Positions 12,097 through 24,724 of a DNA stretch of 64,000 bases are shown here, piece after piece. Under the pieces are notes generated by a model. The model had not been told where the DNA came from, searched no databases, and saw only the letters and a program-made list of their open reading frames with translations. Location of the stretch: positions 62,001 through 126,000 of the forward strand of contig NJPS01000046.1 of NCBI GenBank assembly GCA_002946415.1, read 5' to 3'. Every line of letters starts with the position of its first letter. The first letter of the stretch is position 1. Position numbers and translations under genes: made by a program. The stretch comes from Rutstroemia sp. NJR-2017a BVV2. Its lineage: Eukaryota; Ascomycota; Leotiomycetes; Helotiales; Rutstroemiaceae.

Positions 12097-14023
12097 TATG
12101 TTGATAGAAAGCAGGAAAAGATGTCTTGGGTATCAAGAAGTGGAATGGGGGGAAGAGAAAGAAGAAGGAAGGCAGGCTTAGATATGTTGAGAGAAATGAA
12201 TGAAGGCAATGCCTTCATGGGATATAGAAAGTGATCTTACATCACTGATTCTGGAGCACGAAAGTGGAGCCATCATCGGCGGACCCAATGACAAAGATTG
12301 CAGAGTGACAAATGAAAGAGCTCGAAACGACGGGTGACCCCTTGGATACCGTCAAGGTCTTCTCCATTGTTGGTCCTGAAGTGGTATGGATCCGCGATAG
12401 AAGAGTCCATCTCTCGATCTCGAATATGCCAGCTGTCCCAATTCTCCTACCTCGTCCCTCTGCCCAGCACGGAAGCACGTTGTCGGAAAAATATACAGGC
12501 GGGAAGCTGTCTGGTGGGTGAGTGTGAGAGCAGGCGGGGTTTTTTCTGTGAGATTAATATGGTTGATGTCATCCGCTCAAGCATAACGACTAGTCCTTGT
12601 TCTTATTCAACCAATGAATACCCGAAGATATATATTCGATCGACCAAATCCTCATTTACAAATCAGAATTACCGATTTGGGAACATTGTTGAACCAAACA
12701 ACTGTTGCAAATAATTTCTGGAACAATCAATTGGCACTAGTAACTCGCTTGTACTGCTTGTGCTCGATAGCTGTGCGGTTTCAACACAATATTCCGGAGA
12801 CCTTCCTCCAGTAAGAGCATTGCATTTCGTCCGGCACTTTATCACAGGGGAATTGCTCGCTGCTCTCACCACTCCTTCACCGCTGCTGCCCTCGACCTCT
12901 GCGACGAACACGATATTCAGTGCCAAAAAAAAAAGTCTCAGGTTCTCAACCAACACTCGAGTACCTCCGTATGCAAAATGCAGTCCTGCAGGCTGTATAG
13001 CACGAAGGTATGCACTCCGCCAGCACTAGCGGCCGTTATGAAGTTACCGTATGATTGGAGTTCCAATCCCAGGTGTGGTCTGCCCGCGGGGTGTGGATCA
13101 CTTCTTACATCATCTATTCTGATAGTTCACCAGGCTCTGCTGGTTCGCCAGGTTGCACATTGCACATTGCACATTGCACATTGGCAGATCACTTCTGCAA
13201 TCTCGATTACGCTTTTCCCGTACAAACGCATACCGAATTGTCCAACATCAAAACGCGAAAGACTGGGATTAGCTTTCATCTGCATATCTGGAAATGGATA
13301 GGCAAAAGTTCCTTGGATTTGCCGACATAAATGGATCAACTAGGTGGAGACGTGTGTGGAATCAAAACTTCCTGATAAACAGATACACTTTGACACAACC
13401 GCCTCGGAACGATCTGTAATTGAAGACATACTCTGCCGCTGGTCAGGCATAAACCGCTTCCGAGGATTAAACACATATATTCTGCTTTCACTCCATGGAC
13501 CTGCCAGCTGGAACCATGCGAGATACTACGTGGTAGAAATGGATTATAAAAGCTTTGGCTGACAGTGGTGACTTCCAAGTACTTTCCTACGTGGACTATT
13601 TGAATCGGCTATGGTCGGAGAGAAATATCGGTTGATTGTCGAATATATAACTGGGGCCAACGTGGAAAAACACATTCGTATGTTCACTTCAGAGACTCGA
13701 GGGACGCAGAAGATTCTCCTCATATACAGTTACATCGGTTTTCATCGAATCACACACCAGCTTTGATTGGATTTTGGCCATTATTTAGAGGCTGATGATA
13801 CGGTTCAAGCAAAGTACACCGGTAGCCCGCATGTAGACCAGATGGGGCATTTTCAACAAGAAAACGGACATCTTAGATTGGACATATTCAGCTCGAGAAG
13901 CGTATGTACAGATTCAAACCAAAAGCACCATAGACAACAACTTCAACCACCAAACTGCTCATCTTCAATTTCGTCTTGAGCCCCTCCGAAGCCATCCCGG
14001 GGGTATAGCTTTGCAATGCAATA
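12097..14023. other. Intergenic region upstream of catalase
   Basis: About 1.9 kb between the catalase start and the peroxygenase stop. Only short, overlapping, low-quality open frames are present on both strands. A short tandem array of the 8-bp unit TTGCACAT lies at 13153-13182 (about four copies). The catalase promoter must lie here, but I see no operator I can name. Confidence 0.6.
13153..13182. repeat. Short tandem repeat, unit TTGCACAT
   Basis: About four consecutive near-perfect copies of an 8-bp unit in noncoding sequence between the catalase and peroxygenase genes. No function is evident. Confidence 0.8.
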
Positions 14024-15176
14024 TTAGAAGCCCCAGTGCAGGTTGCTGCGTCTACCAAGTACAATCGGTTTGGAAGTAGTTATGAGACTAGTAGCATTTC
14101 CGATGACCGTAGTCAGAGCAGCAATATCCTCCAGTTGTATGACATCGGTAGGTCTATTCCACCCCAATTCTGTAGGAAGGCGCTCGTTTTCTACAAGGTA
14201 AAGTCAGCGTGTGTGAGCTTACTGAGTCAAAAAGATAGACGTACCAAAAAAGTACTCGACGAGCGTTCTATTGGCAGTCGCAGCATGCTTGTCGCCGAAA
14301 GCAACGATAGGGGCAGCCATCTCACCGAGACTGAATTGCTCCATGGTTGCAGTGAAGGTATAATTTGGGTTGAACGACTTAGACTGGATCTGGCGGAAGA
14401 CTTTGGCATTGGCCAACATGGCTGCTGTGATGGTGGGCTCGGTGAAGTAAACTTTTGAAGTGTCGAAGATCGACTGATTGAAGACATGGTTGTTTCCGAA
14501 ATAGGCATCGGAACGACTATTCATTGAGAGTTAGCGCTGATGTATCTACAACGGCATGAACGGCATGAACGGCATGGCTTCATTAGAGGTCGCTGCGCCG
14601 CATAGCTGACCCTACCCGCACATTTGGTGCGGCTGCTTTGGATATATGCAATCCTGTGCTTTTGATATGAACGCAGTACAAACTGACCTCAGACTAGCAT
14701 CATGCTCAAGGACGTTGTGTCGGTTTAGTTGATCCCTAAGGATGACGAGTCAGTATGTGCTGATGTAAAACGCTGCGTGCTGCTGCGAGTGCAAAAAATG
14801 CACAAGTTGTGGATTGCCTACAAAGTGAAGAACGTCGCATTTGGCTCCGGGTTCGCAGGCAGAGCTTGAGTGAACATGATCGTCGCAAGAGATGTGTTAA
14901 AGTTGAGCCCGGCGCTCAATCCATTGACAACTACATCTTGTGTCAAGTTTTTGCCATCACGGTTTAGGAAACCATGATTTGCCAAAGTGTTCATCATAGG
15001 GCATGGACCTCGAACTATGAGATGTCAGTGGGTGGCGACTAGAGAGCTACTGATCATATGTGCCTACAGTCGTCTGGCCCAGCAGGTGACCAGTCCCCAA
15101 CGGCGAGCTGTGCATATTGTGGAGTGGCAAAAGCCAATGCAGTGATTAGAGTAGTTGAGAGAATGCTGAGCTTCAT
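14024..15176 (-). CDS. Secreted short heme-thiolate peroxygenase (chloroperoxidase/UPO family)
   Basis: Peroxide-driven heme-thiolate enzyme that oxygenates or halogenates organic substrates outside the cell. Five exons, joined in phase: 15068-15176, 14822-15014, 14688-14735, 14245-14516 and 14024-14190; product 262 aa, the size of group I (short) unspecific peroxygenases. The N-terminus MKLSILSTTLITALAFATPQ is a signal peptide. The PCP motif supplies the heme-ligand Cys (about C41, GPCPMMNTLANHGF). The EHD motif (HNVLEHDASLS, about 111-113) binds Mg and heme propionate. A catalytic Glu candidate lies in MEQFSLGEM (about 182), and the C-terminal block ENERLPTELGW is family-typical. Several N-x-S/T glycosylation sites are present. 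Substrate cannot be predicted from sequence alone. Confidence 0.92.
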
Positions 15177-17942
15177 GTTAATTCCTTGGCCACAGGAAAA
15201 TAGAGTAGTGTGAAAAGTGCAGGTGGAATGATAGATGGATCTTGTGAGAGAGGAGTGTTGAGTACTCTGAAAACTGGCGTCCTAGAAATCAGACGAGGTA
15301 TTTATGGTCTTTACTATTCCATTGTTCCTCCTCCTAATCTCAAGCATTCCCTGTACGATGGCACCTTCTCTGACCAGGCGCATAGGATAAACCTATCATC
15401 AGATTGCCCAAGCAGCGAACCTTTCTACGCAAGCACAGCATCGTATTGCCACCAAAGGCAGTAGTTGAAAGTATGCATACAGATCCTGGGCTCGGACTTT
15501 TGTAGCGAATTATACGATGTCTAAGTATGCTCTGGTCGATAGTATCTACTCAATGCCGTGCAGTTGCATGTATGAGCAAAAGGAACCGCGCCTACGGAGA
15601 AGATTGGCAGGAGAGTTGCCGTTCATGCTAATTCGGGTCTCGGAGGTTATCTGTTTCGACTTGCCCCTGTCAGCGATACCACCCAGATTCGTTGTTACAG
15701 GCTTCCTTGGACGACCAATGAGGAGCCGAATGATTATTACGTATTGCTGCTCAATCAAACGGTTTGCGGAGCCAAGAAGCGATCGACCTTTTCCTCATTG
15801 ACTTGCAGATCTCCCGCATCTCAAGAAGCGACGCATACCGTACTCGTACTATCGCATTCGCATCAGGCTACCACTCCCCAAACCAGGTAATTGGCACACA
15901 AAATCATGTGTGTCTCCACGACAGGATTTTGAATAAACCTCGTCCAATCTTAATATCACATATGTAGGTGATTTAGGTTTGCAGATTTCAAGCAGATTCC
16001 TTGCGGTATCGTAAGTACGGCGGATCTGGTTGAAACACATCGGGGAACACGATAGGAGAGGTAGACAGAATGATGGCTATTCGCATGGAACATAATGTCG
16101 GTGTCATTATTCGTCAAACGATTCAAATCATCTTCTGACTGCACTGCATCTTTACCCTAGTCGTCGAAGCGTGCGAGGGTCACGAGTCGAGACTATCTTT
16201 CTAGATGCAATGGAGCTATGTACGGAGGGCGCCGTAACTCGACACCCCATTCATGGCTGCCATTCCGGCTTCGGTATGCTAGAGTCATAGCCACCTGGCC
16301 CAATCATTCATCGGCGAGTGTGAGTACAGATGGATGTCTTCGTCAGATGCCACCAAATGCTTTTAATGAAGCCCAGATTTTCAAACGAATAAGGTCAATA
16401 AGTATTGGCTGAAGCAAATCCATTGTCTACGGCAATCTACACTGTATATCAGATTCTGTTCGCAAGATAAGGAACGTTCCTAGCCGTATTCCCCAAACAT
16501 GCTATTAGATTGGTCGTGTCATACAGTACTTCTCTACACAGGAGTTGTTCTTACCGGCTAGCCATTCTAGAAAGATCTGTCTAGAAAGGCTCTTGCACAT
16601 CTCCAATGGGCCGGCCACGATAGGTGGAATGTACCTGCATCCTCCTACGGACCGAAAACTAAAGTCTCATACTTCGCTATTCTAGGAATCTGCCGAATGC
16701 AGCCAGACTGACATCATCCAACACCGTTGCCTCAGTCGTCTGGAAAACCTCACAATAAAGCATGCGACTAAGATACAATTGCAGGCCAATCGGCACCTCT
16801 CCGGTGGCTGTGTACCTATGTAGTTGACACCTTGGTCGATCTGGCAAATATCGTAGGACATCTGTTAGAGACGTCCAAGTATGCTATCCCGTCAGAAACT
16901 TTTGCCTCTGGAAAATCTCGCATCTCACTAGGATTGGAGAACAAAGTATGTTCTGTTCTCGTTTCTCGAGACTTGGCTGTGTGACTAGCAGTCAGCTCTG
17001 GGAACGTGAGAGTATTTGAACCGACCAGGAACCCCTATGCATACATGGAAAGCTATATCACCTCATTTACCGCAGGTTGCCGCAACCAGTAACGGTTTCT
17101 TGGAGTTCTTTGAGAAACTGATGACCTTTCAGAATGTGTTTGAGGCAACTTAATTGGTGACTAGCCTCGCTTTGTGCGCCAAATGTCTCAAAGAGTGCCT
17201 ACATCACGTCGGTGACTCCAAAAACTGTAGAATCCTAAGGGTTCGCGTACTCGTCCTCAAGCCTTCAATGGCTAGAGGATCAGGGTCTACCTTCCAGCTT
17301 TCTATCTACTTCAATTTGCGATTCCTGGTATTCGGATATACATTTCTGACGCTCTTCCTCTACCCTAGGCTTGCTTCTGATACTCCCATTTTCTTCATCC
17401 GGGATATTACTTAAAAGTATAGTGAGACGTTCATGGACATATTGTGCGATGCTGTTGGACACAGGCACAGGTTAGTATCGGAGGTTGGTGGACTGGATAC
17501 TTCTCAAACCATACGTTCTCTGTACATTATTGGTGGCTACATGGAAGAAAACTTTCCTGGTTCTTGAATATCCTCAAGTTGATGGTTCTTGCACATCTTG
17601 CTATGTCGATGAGTTGACGCTGTTCAGCTACCGCAGGAAATTCTTGTGATGGATACACTAATAATATAGACAATTAGTCAGTGGTTTGAAATCCTAATTC
17701 CCCATTCGCTCGTTGAGCAATTCTGCTCATCTCGAAATGAGTGTTATCTAGTTCGTCATGAACCGCTGTGATAGCTCCCGCAGCAAACACTAGGTTAGAT
17801 GCCACCGGCAAGTTAACATTTCTGTCATAAAAAAAGGTCATTCTAAAGAGTATCCTCGCCATGTGAATATATGTGTTTTATATGGGTTCATGTATTTGTA
17901 AAATATGATGTATACAAACAAAAAGTCATTAAAAGTGGATAT
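15177..17942. other. 2.8 kb gene-poor region
   Basis: Composition is normal rather than RIP-like. Only open frames under about 95 codons occur, on both strands, and none carries a motif I recognise. A minus-strand frame at 17674-17862 (starting MARILFRMTFFYDRN) and fragments further left could be remnants of a decayed gene, but I could not join them into a plausible protein. Confidence 0.5.
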
Positions 17943-19004
17943 CTACGCTATTCGATCTAAAAGTTCATACCGGTCCTTCCCACTGACCCTTCTCCATAAT
18001 GCAAAGCCCCTCCTCTGTGGCCTCCCTGACTTCATCACCCACATCGTCCATGTCCACCAAAGACATCCACCAATCATACCGGCAATGGCAAAGCCAGATA
18101 CAGTCAAAAGTAACCAATGCCTACCCATCCAAAAGATGGCCTGGGCATCATTTCCATGCCAACTGCTTCCCTTGGAGATGTTGAAGAAACTCCATGCATA
18201 CTTGTTATATTCATCGGGCATGAGGTTGCGAACGCGGTCGCCTTCCTCGTGAGTCATCTTCGACCATTCTACCCAGAGGGCGGAGAGGAAAAGTGGTCCT
18301 GTGCTGTACATGACAGTGACGTATGGCATACCCCAATTTCGGTTGTATGCCTGTAAAGATTCGATCACCCGAAGGAAGAAAGGATGTTGCGGTACGGACC
18401 CCATTGCGTCGTTGCTGATACCAGTTGGGATTGTTCGGCGGAGCCAGGCTGGGTAGCTCAGTAAAGGGTCGAGTCGGCGGTTGCAACCATCGTCTAAATC
18501 AATGTAGATTCCACCGTAGAATGCCAATACGAAATAACGAATAGCGTCTGCTCGCTGAATGAGGAAAGGGTAGTTGTCAAAGGTTTCTAAGAACCAAGGA
18601 TATTCCGTCGCGATGAATTCTCTCGATTTAGCATCGGTCCATAACTGCGACTGACTTAGTATACTGTCTAGCTTTCTTGGGTTGCCCCAAGTTCCCCTTA
18701 CCTTGTATTCATAATCTTCATGCAAATCTATACAAGACTGCTGTCCAGCCTTCCATTGCACCGGTATCGAGCTGTTGATGTATGTCTGATGAATGATCTT
18801 AGGAATGAGCTGCTTCCGATTATCGATCAGATCCGAACCCGGGGCTGGGATCTCCGAGCGATGTATGGCGTCTGCAGCGCCGTCTTCGAAGAGCAGCGAG
18901 ATCAGAGTGCTGAAGGCATTGACCAGGGAACCAATTACGATGAAATTGATGACCAGGAAAATGAGAGTGCCGCGCCTCATGGTGGAGAAAGGTCTGCAGA
19001 ACAT
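17943..19004 (-). CDS. sur1: GT32 mannosyltransferase, inositol phosphoceramide mannosyltransferase (SUR1/CSH1-like)
   Basis: Transfers mannose from GDP-mannose to inositol phosphoceramide to make MIPC in the Golgi. Exons 18702-19004 and 17943-18644 give 334 aa. A transmembrane segment lies near residues 12-38 (LIFLVINFIVIGSL) and a second near the C-terminus (LLLTVSGFAIAGMIGG). The GT32 core has IIHQTY, then ADAIRYFVLAFYGGIYIDLDDG with the metal-binding DxD at about 150-152, and later SWHGNDAQ. The 57-nt intron (18645-18701) is a multiple of three and has no stop, so a 353-aa readthrough product is open; I chose splicing because YEYK joined to LWTDAKSREF restores the family spacing. The Golgi GDP-mannose transporter, which supplies the donor sugar, is 3.6 kb away. 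Confidence 0.88.
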   Translation of the reverse strand: MFCRPFSTMRRGTLIFLVINFIVIGSLVNAFSTLISLLFEDGAADAIHRSEIPAPGSDLIDNRKQLIPKIIHQTYINSSIPVQWKAGQQSCIDLHEDYEYKVRGTWGNPRKLDSILSQSQLWTDAKSREFIATEYPWFLETFDNYPFLIQRADAIRYFVLAFYGGIYIDLDDGCNRRLDPLLSYPAWLRRTIPTGISNDAMGSVPQHPFFLRVIESLQAYNRNWGMPYVTVMYSTGPLFLSALWVEWSKMTHEEGDRVRNLMPDEYNKYAWSFFNISKGSSWHGNDAQAIFWMGRHWLLLTVSGFAIAGMIGGCLWWTWTMWVMKSGRPQRRGFALWRRVSGKDRYELLDRIA

Positions 19005-20463
19005 GCAAGAGGAATTTGCTCTTAGGATTTGCGCGCGCGTTTGGGGTATGGAGGTTTTGCTCGAGGTTCAGATGATTCGAGTCCCAGATAAGGGGTAGGA
19101 TAGATAGAGTCGCGATGCGAAGTTTGGAGGGGTCGAATTATGCTAGAGCTTATTGTCCAATATGAAGCTGAAGCGATCTTTGTGACTATATTGAAGGAGC
19201 GTAACTAGTAGGTGGGCGGATGGCTGGTTTGTGGAGGTTTGTGGAGGAGGCCTCTTGTTTGTGAAGGTACAGTATTGAAGAAATATATTAAAAGCTTTTA
19301 AGGAAGTAAGTTGGTAGAGGTTTGAAAGAGGAAGTATCAACAGCAGAAGACCGGAATCATGTCTATGTTGTGGGAAGGTGAACAAAGAGAAGGAGGCAGG
19401 AGGCAAAAGGCAAAAGGCAAAACATGAAATATAAATCAAGGTTCAGTTTACAGTTGCAGTTGAAGTTGGATTTTCCAAAAGCCGCATCGCATCTCCAGAT
19501 TGCAATTATGCGAACGGCCAGTGCAGTGTGGAGCAGCTGCACTGCAGTAGTATTTCCCAACTACTTTAGTAAAGCTGCATAGCCTCGAGTAGCCCGAGTG
19601 GTTTTTTCCTATTCCCACCCGTCTTATCTGCAGTGGTGTTTAAGGGGTGGCTATATATGGTCATTTCTACGGACGTACTCGGTAAGTTACAGATTATTCC
19701 AGCGTTCCAAACTGCTTCTACGCAGCAGGCAGTCTCCCTCTCGCTCTCACCGCAAGTCAAAACCACGCAAGCATATTCCCTATCTTGCCTTCGTTGACCG
19801 TGGTTGACCGTGGGAAGGATCATGAGGATTACCACCATCGGTCGTTGGAATGACCGACGCAAGCGGTGATTGGTTTTCCGCCTCGAGGCTTATGTGGGAA
19901 AAGGGTTCGACGCGCGTGTTCTCCTTGTCCTTCTTACCCAGAGAGGGCTAGACTCTAGACAGAGAGCTCTTCCTTATCCCTTTCTTCCACACAGCCCGTC
20001 GTATTCCGCGTATTCTAAAGCGAGCAAATGAACCTCGGAATGCGAAAGGGTTTGTGCGATATCCGAGATGAACGAGCTCCACTTCATACTCCATTTTCAC
20101 TTTAACCCACTGTACGGGAAGAACCAATCCGAACAGTATGAGGACATTAGGTGGCATCAGTCCTACCATTCCTATGTAATGATTTCCAAACTTTCACAAT
20201 ACCATCCTTTAAGTCCGGACGTCTGGAGCGACACAATAACCACCTCGTGAGTAATCAGAATCAATTCATTGAGCTGTCGTTGATTTCATGCCGCTGTTAT
20301 GGTTATGAAGTTTACTGTATAAAACATAGACTCGTTCCACCCAACCCAACCAAGTAAGCCGGCGATTACTGTAAAAACATATCTCTGATTGTAGCTCCAT
20401 TGACTAATGAATAATTGAGTGGTGCAAATTTCGCACGCAGACACTCACATTATTCTTCAACGC
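19005..20463. other. Intergenic region upstream of GT32 gene
   Basis: About 1.5 kb with no recognisable gene on either strand. A purine-rich GGCAAAA/GGCAGGA repeat patch lies near 19395-19425. It should contain the GT32 promoter and the 3' end of MMM1. Confidence 0.6.
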
Positions 20464-21787
20464 CTAAGTCATGCTCAGCCCTGGCATACTTCCAGGCATT
20501 GCATATTCTTCCCCTCTTGCTCTATGTCTCCATCTCACACTATCCTCATGCCCGTCCAGCTCAGCTCGGGTCCTAGCTGACGTTTCCGCTTCCACCTCCC
20601 TCCTTGCTTCTTCTCTCAGGTCTCTTTCCACGTCCCTACTTCTCGCTCTACCAATGTTCACAGGTTCTGGTGGAGTCACTTCTTCGCCTCCTCGTGTGTT
20701 CTTCTTTCGCGGCCATAAGCTGGGCAATTCGATCTGCTGGAAGCGTGGCTCAACGCAACGTTCATCGAACCAGGTATGAAGACGAGCTTCAATGAGTTGT
20801 GCAATCTTCGGCACATCCTGTAATTTTGACCGGCTGCCCACCAAACTTCTTATCGACAAATCGAGTCTGTAATCATCCAGGAAACAGAATGCAAGTGTGG
20901 TTGGGCTTGAATTCAGTGGGCTCCCTGGAACAAACGAGATAGACAGAGTGCCGCTGAACCGAACGACTGAGACTGCTAGAGCTACAGGTAATACGGCCAC
21001 GAGAGGCTTTGGATAGTTCAGTAACAATTTCGTCTCAACTGCCAGTGTGATGAAGTCGCTCAAATCCACATCCATCCGCGCCTGCAACCTCCCATGTTCC
21101 CGTGAAGCCGATGATCCTTCTCCAGCCCTTCCCGTGCCCAAAGCAAGCCCATCTTCATCTACTGGTATGACACGGCAATTGCTGAAAATCGGGAAGTCCT
21201 CCCCAAGACTAAGTTCCGTAACTTTGATCTCATCCAAGAAATCCGGCCGAGAGCTGCCGTTCAGCGCTTTCGTAAGGGATGTGAGGATAGCATCATCATG
21301 CTGAGCATCGCTTCTGAACTGGGCAATAGTCTGCGCAATCAGGACGTTGAACCAATCCAGGCTTTCGGGCTGGTGACTGTTGACATTGTAGTATGTTTTG
21401 TTCAGGATAGTCGTAGTAGTCAAGGGAGCAGGATTTCGAAGCACGCTCGACCGTTTTCTATTGAGGGTTTGAGACCCAAGTCGAGGAGTAGAGCTTCGTA
21501 GACTCAATAGCGACCTTTTATGTGCCAGTGTTCTAGACCGGCGTTCAGTTGCTCGAATTGCTGCTGTGACATCTGGGGACGGTGCGTCGCCAAATATGAA
21601 AAACTTTATGAATGCACCGATCAAAATGACGATTGATAGCTGTCCTAGGAGGAGACCTTGAGTAAAAGAGAGTCTGCCGAGCAATAATCAGCATTACTCC
21701 AGCCAATTGCTATTTCATGGTAGCGGCTTGAAGGAGGGGCACACACGAGGATTCAGCCTTATTTGCAGTGGGCTCTGGGAGTGACAT
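20464..21787 (-). CDS. mmm1: MMM1, ERMES subunit of the ER-mitochondria tether
   Basis: ER membrane subunit of the ERMES complex (with Mdm10, Mdm12 and Mdm34), which bridges ER and mitochondria and transfers phospholipids. Exons 21747-21787 and 20464-21673 give 416 aa. After a short lumenal N-terminus ([13 protein letters not shown]) comes [15 protein letters not shown], the strongly conserved transmembrane region, then a low-complexity linker and the SMP lipid-binding domain from about residue 120 ([18 protein letters not shown]) to about 330 ([19 protein letters not shown]). The first exon was deduced: the ATG at 21787 with a 73-nt intron (GTGTGT...CAG) restores phase into LSFTQG. The long frame alone would begin with TTG. 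A charged, Arg/Glu-rich tail follows the SMP domain. Confidence 0.93.
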
Positions 21788-22562
21788 TTCGGTCCACGGA
21801 ACCGAAGTGTAGGGTAGAACGTCTCTATTATTTCAAGGTTGATTAGACATTATTGTTGTAGGATCGGGATGTTTTTGTTCGTGTAGCGTGTAGATTTCGT
21901 TTTTGCATTTCCCACATACGAATTTGAAGCTATTTCTCGGTGTAACGACCATCGCTTCTAAAGCGACGTCATATTTCCGAGCAGAAATTATTTTGTCTGA
22001 AAATACCATGCTCTATAGTTTGCCATTGCCCTCTCGTGCCTCTCAAATAATTACAACTTAATCTAGAAGAACGTCGAGTAGTTAAGAATATTGATGTATT
22101 AATTAGAGATTCCATACGTGGCCTGATTCCGACCCTGTCCCAGCCCTGTTCTAGATGCCCAGAGAAATCTTCACAAACGCCATCAGATTTTGCTGCTCAG
22201 ATGTTACCAATTCCATTTCTATGTAGTATCCATTATTCGTCATATGCATGGTTTCCAGACGACATTACTTCCGCAACTCAAACCCAAGGGATGTCGTATG
22301 CACTGGATTGAACTGTAAATGCTTGCATCAAGAATAGACGTCTGAATGTTCTCAACATCTACTTGTCAGAGAGAAAAAAAGTGTATAATACAAATATGAA
22401 GTCTTCGAAGAGCCCCTCTTTAACTATAAAGACGTATACAGAACCATCTAGCAAAGTCGTCGCTCCATCCTGAGATCTTGCTCAAGTTCTAATTAGAAGT
22501 CCTCGACAGTGGGACGCCGGTGACTCGTTCATGGGTTCAGCAGGATGCATGGCGATAATTTC
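21788..22562. other. Intergenic region between MMM1 and GDP-mannose transporter
   Basis: About 0.8 kb with no open frame of note. It contains the MMM1 promoter and the 3' untranslated region of the transporter. Confidence 0.6.
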
Positions 22563-23904
22563 TTACGCGCTTGAAGCATCGCGGTTGCTTTGAGAACTGG
22601 CACTCATGACTGGCTGAGTGGTGGGGAGAGTCATCTTTGCACTTTGTGTTTGTCTAACCTTTGACCAAGTATAGACAATACCACTGACGAAACCGATGAT
22701 GATGGCAGATACACTTCCAAATGTGACAGGGGCTGCGAAGAAAATAAGACCGCTGACAGCGATTGGCAACTTGTTCAAGGCCCCGACCATGGAGTAGGTT
22801 GTAGAGGAAGTAACACGAATACACCAGGCCGAGCAGTATGAGATAAAGATGGTAGCCAAACCAGAGTAGACCATACCAAGGATCAGGCTGTTTCGAGTAT
22901 CGAGCGGGAAGTTCTTGAGAAGATTCTCCGAGGACCAGTCTTCGAAGCAAAGCGAACAGATGAACAGAACGGGAATGGTCAGGAGGTTGTTGTAGAACAT
23001 GGCTAGAATCAGGTTAGTTGTCACCCTATATCCGGTAGGAATGGAGAAACTTACTGTCCCAATCAGTGAAGTTCATCTTCTTGATGACTTTGCGCATGGA
23101 TAGAATGTATGCCGCTGTGCAGAAGACGTTCATACCCATCCATGCATATCCTGCATTCAGTGTCGACAAAGCTGCTGCTGCCTCCGCGGACTGGGTGGCA
23201 GCACCTCCATAAAGAGCATGTTGAATATCGGCCCATGCAGCAACAACTGAACTTAGAACCATAAGACCAAAGGAGAATAGCGCAGCTGCACTAACACTTC
23301 CTCCGAACCACAAAACTTCACCGTATGCGATAACGATGATAGTTAAATTTTTGAAAATGGTGTAGACAGGGACAGAGAGGAACTGTAGGGCCTTGGTACT
23401 GGTGTAAATCATTCCGACGAGAAGAAGTGAGATAGGGAACCCTTTAGATTTGATTAGCCCCCAACCCAAATGCCAGAGTTGTTACGGCTGTGGGATGCTT
23501 ACATGTCTTCGCCTTCTTGGAATCGAATGGTGCTAAATTTGTGATCAAGCCGGCTTGTTTGCAGATTATGATTGCAGTGATACACACGACTGACTGCAAA
23601 ATGGTATTAGTGAAGATGTCTTTGTATTGGGTCTCGACTCTCAACCAACCTGAATAGCGAGGTAGAAGAAGTTCAAATTCCAATTTGACCCAGATACACA
23701 GTATTTGTTGGTCACTGTCATAGAAATAGATGCCAAGCAGTAGGCAAGAATCGAGATAGGAGCACTGTTTGTGATATTAGAGAGCGAAGAGGCAGAGCCT
23801 CCTTTGGCTACCGCTGGCTTTGCTAGGAACGGATCCCTCTGCGACGGTGAGGAGCGCCCATTGAAGTTGCGCATCTCAAGGTCCTCGTTCTTCTTGTCGT
23901 CCAT
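22563..23904 (-). CDS. gmt1: Golgi GDP-mannose transporter (VRG4/GMT1)
   Basis: Nucleotide-sugar antiporter that brings GDP-mannose into the Golgi lumen for glycoprotein, GPI and sphingolipid mannosylation. Four exons joined in phase: 23650-23904, 23503-23593, 23055-23441 and 22563-23002; 390 aa. After a polar cytosolic N-terminus come about ten hydrophobic segments. Diagnostic blocks are [43 protein letters not shown], and the substrate-binding [16 protein letters not shown]. The exon joins recreate conserved residues: T|GG gives the Trp of WFPIS, and A|CC gives the Thr of DWDTMFYNN. The promoter is shared with a divergent TXNDC9-like gene. Confidence 0.95.
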
Positions 23905-24724
23905 GTTTGCGGTTCCTCGCTCGCAAATGTAGATTTCTCGTTATTGTCGTGTCGTGCCGTGTCGTGTCGTGTCGTATCGAGTTCTGCAAAATGGGAAAAG
24001 GAGATGGGACAAGCAACAATGGACGTAGGGTGAAGCTTCGCTACGGTTAGATAAACCGGAGATTATGAAAGGGTATTTTATCAATGCGGAGATATCTGTC
24101 GTCAGTGTCCGCGAATTCTCTCCAGGCAGATGGAATTTATGATAGAATGGAATGAGTGGTTGAAAAGGAGTGTTCGAATTCTGAAGCAATCTTACGAATG
24201 CCACTCAGTGCAAGTTAAAAAAATATTTGGCCTTTGACCGGTTGGTCATTTCTGTCCTCTCCGACTTTCACCTCCTCCAAATCACAGAAGTCTTGGCAGA
24301 CTACAAGGGTATCATGCAGACTTAACGGAAGCTTGAAAGATTATTGGCTGTGTAGGTTAGCGCGACAAAAATAGTAAATCCCAATACGATGCCAGACTTC
24401 ACCCTTTTTTTATGCGAAAGCACGAGTACTACGTACAATAACATATAAGCCGCAGGAGAAGAGAATAACGCTGAGAAGGCGAAAGCGAAGCGAGAGGGTC
24501 TCTGATCTTGAGTGAGCACGACGTTAACCAAGATTTGCGTGGATTACAACAGAACCACCGAGGGTGTTTAGGAGCCCTTAACTCAGGCTGATCGAGAGTC
24601 GCCTTTGCCAGTAGTGTGAACGGAGCACCATCCTCAGTCTACAGAAACCATCGTTGCTTTTAAGTGCTTGCGACGTCGTCTTTCGGTACTTGACTGGATA
24701 TTGTTATCACCAACTTCTTCCACC
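23905..24724. promoter_or_regulatory. Divergent intergenic promoter region (GMT1 / TXNDC9-like)
   Basis: About 820 bp separates two genes transcribed away from each other, so both promoters must lie here. A CGTGT microsatellite (about 23946-23977) lies in the probable leader of the transporter. No specific binding site is claimed. Confidence 0.5.

Noticed and set aside
12242..12478. 78-codon minus-strand frame upstream of the catalase
   Set aside because: No motif, no good context, and it overlaps equally long frames on the other strand.
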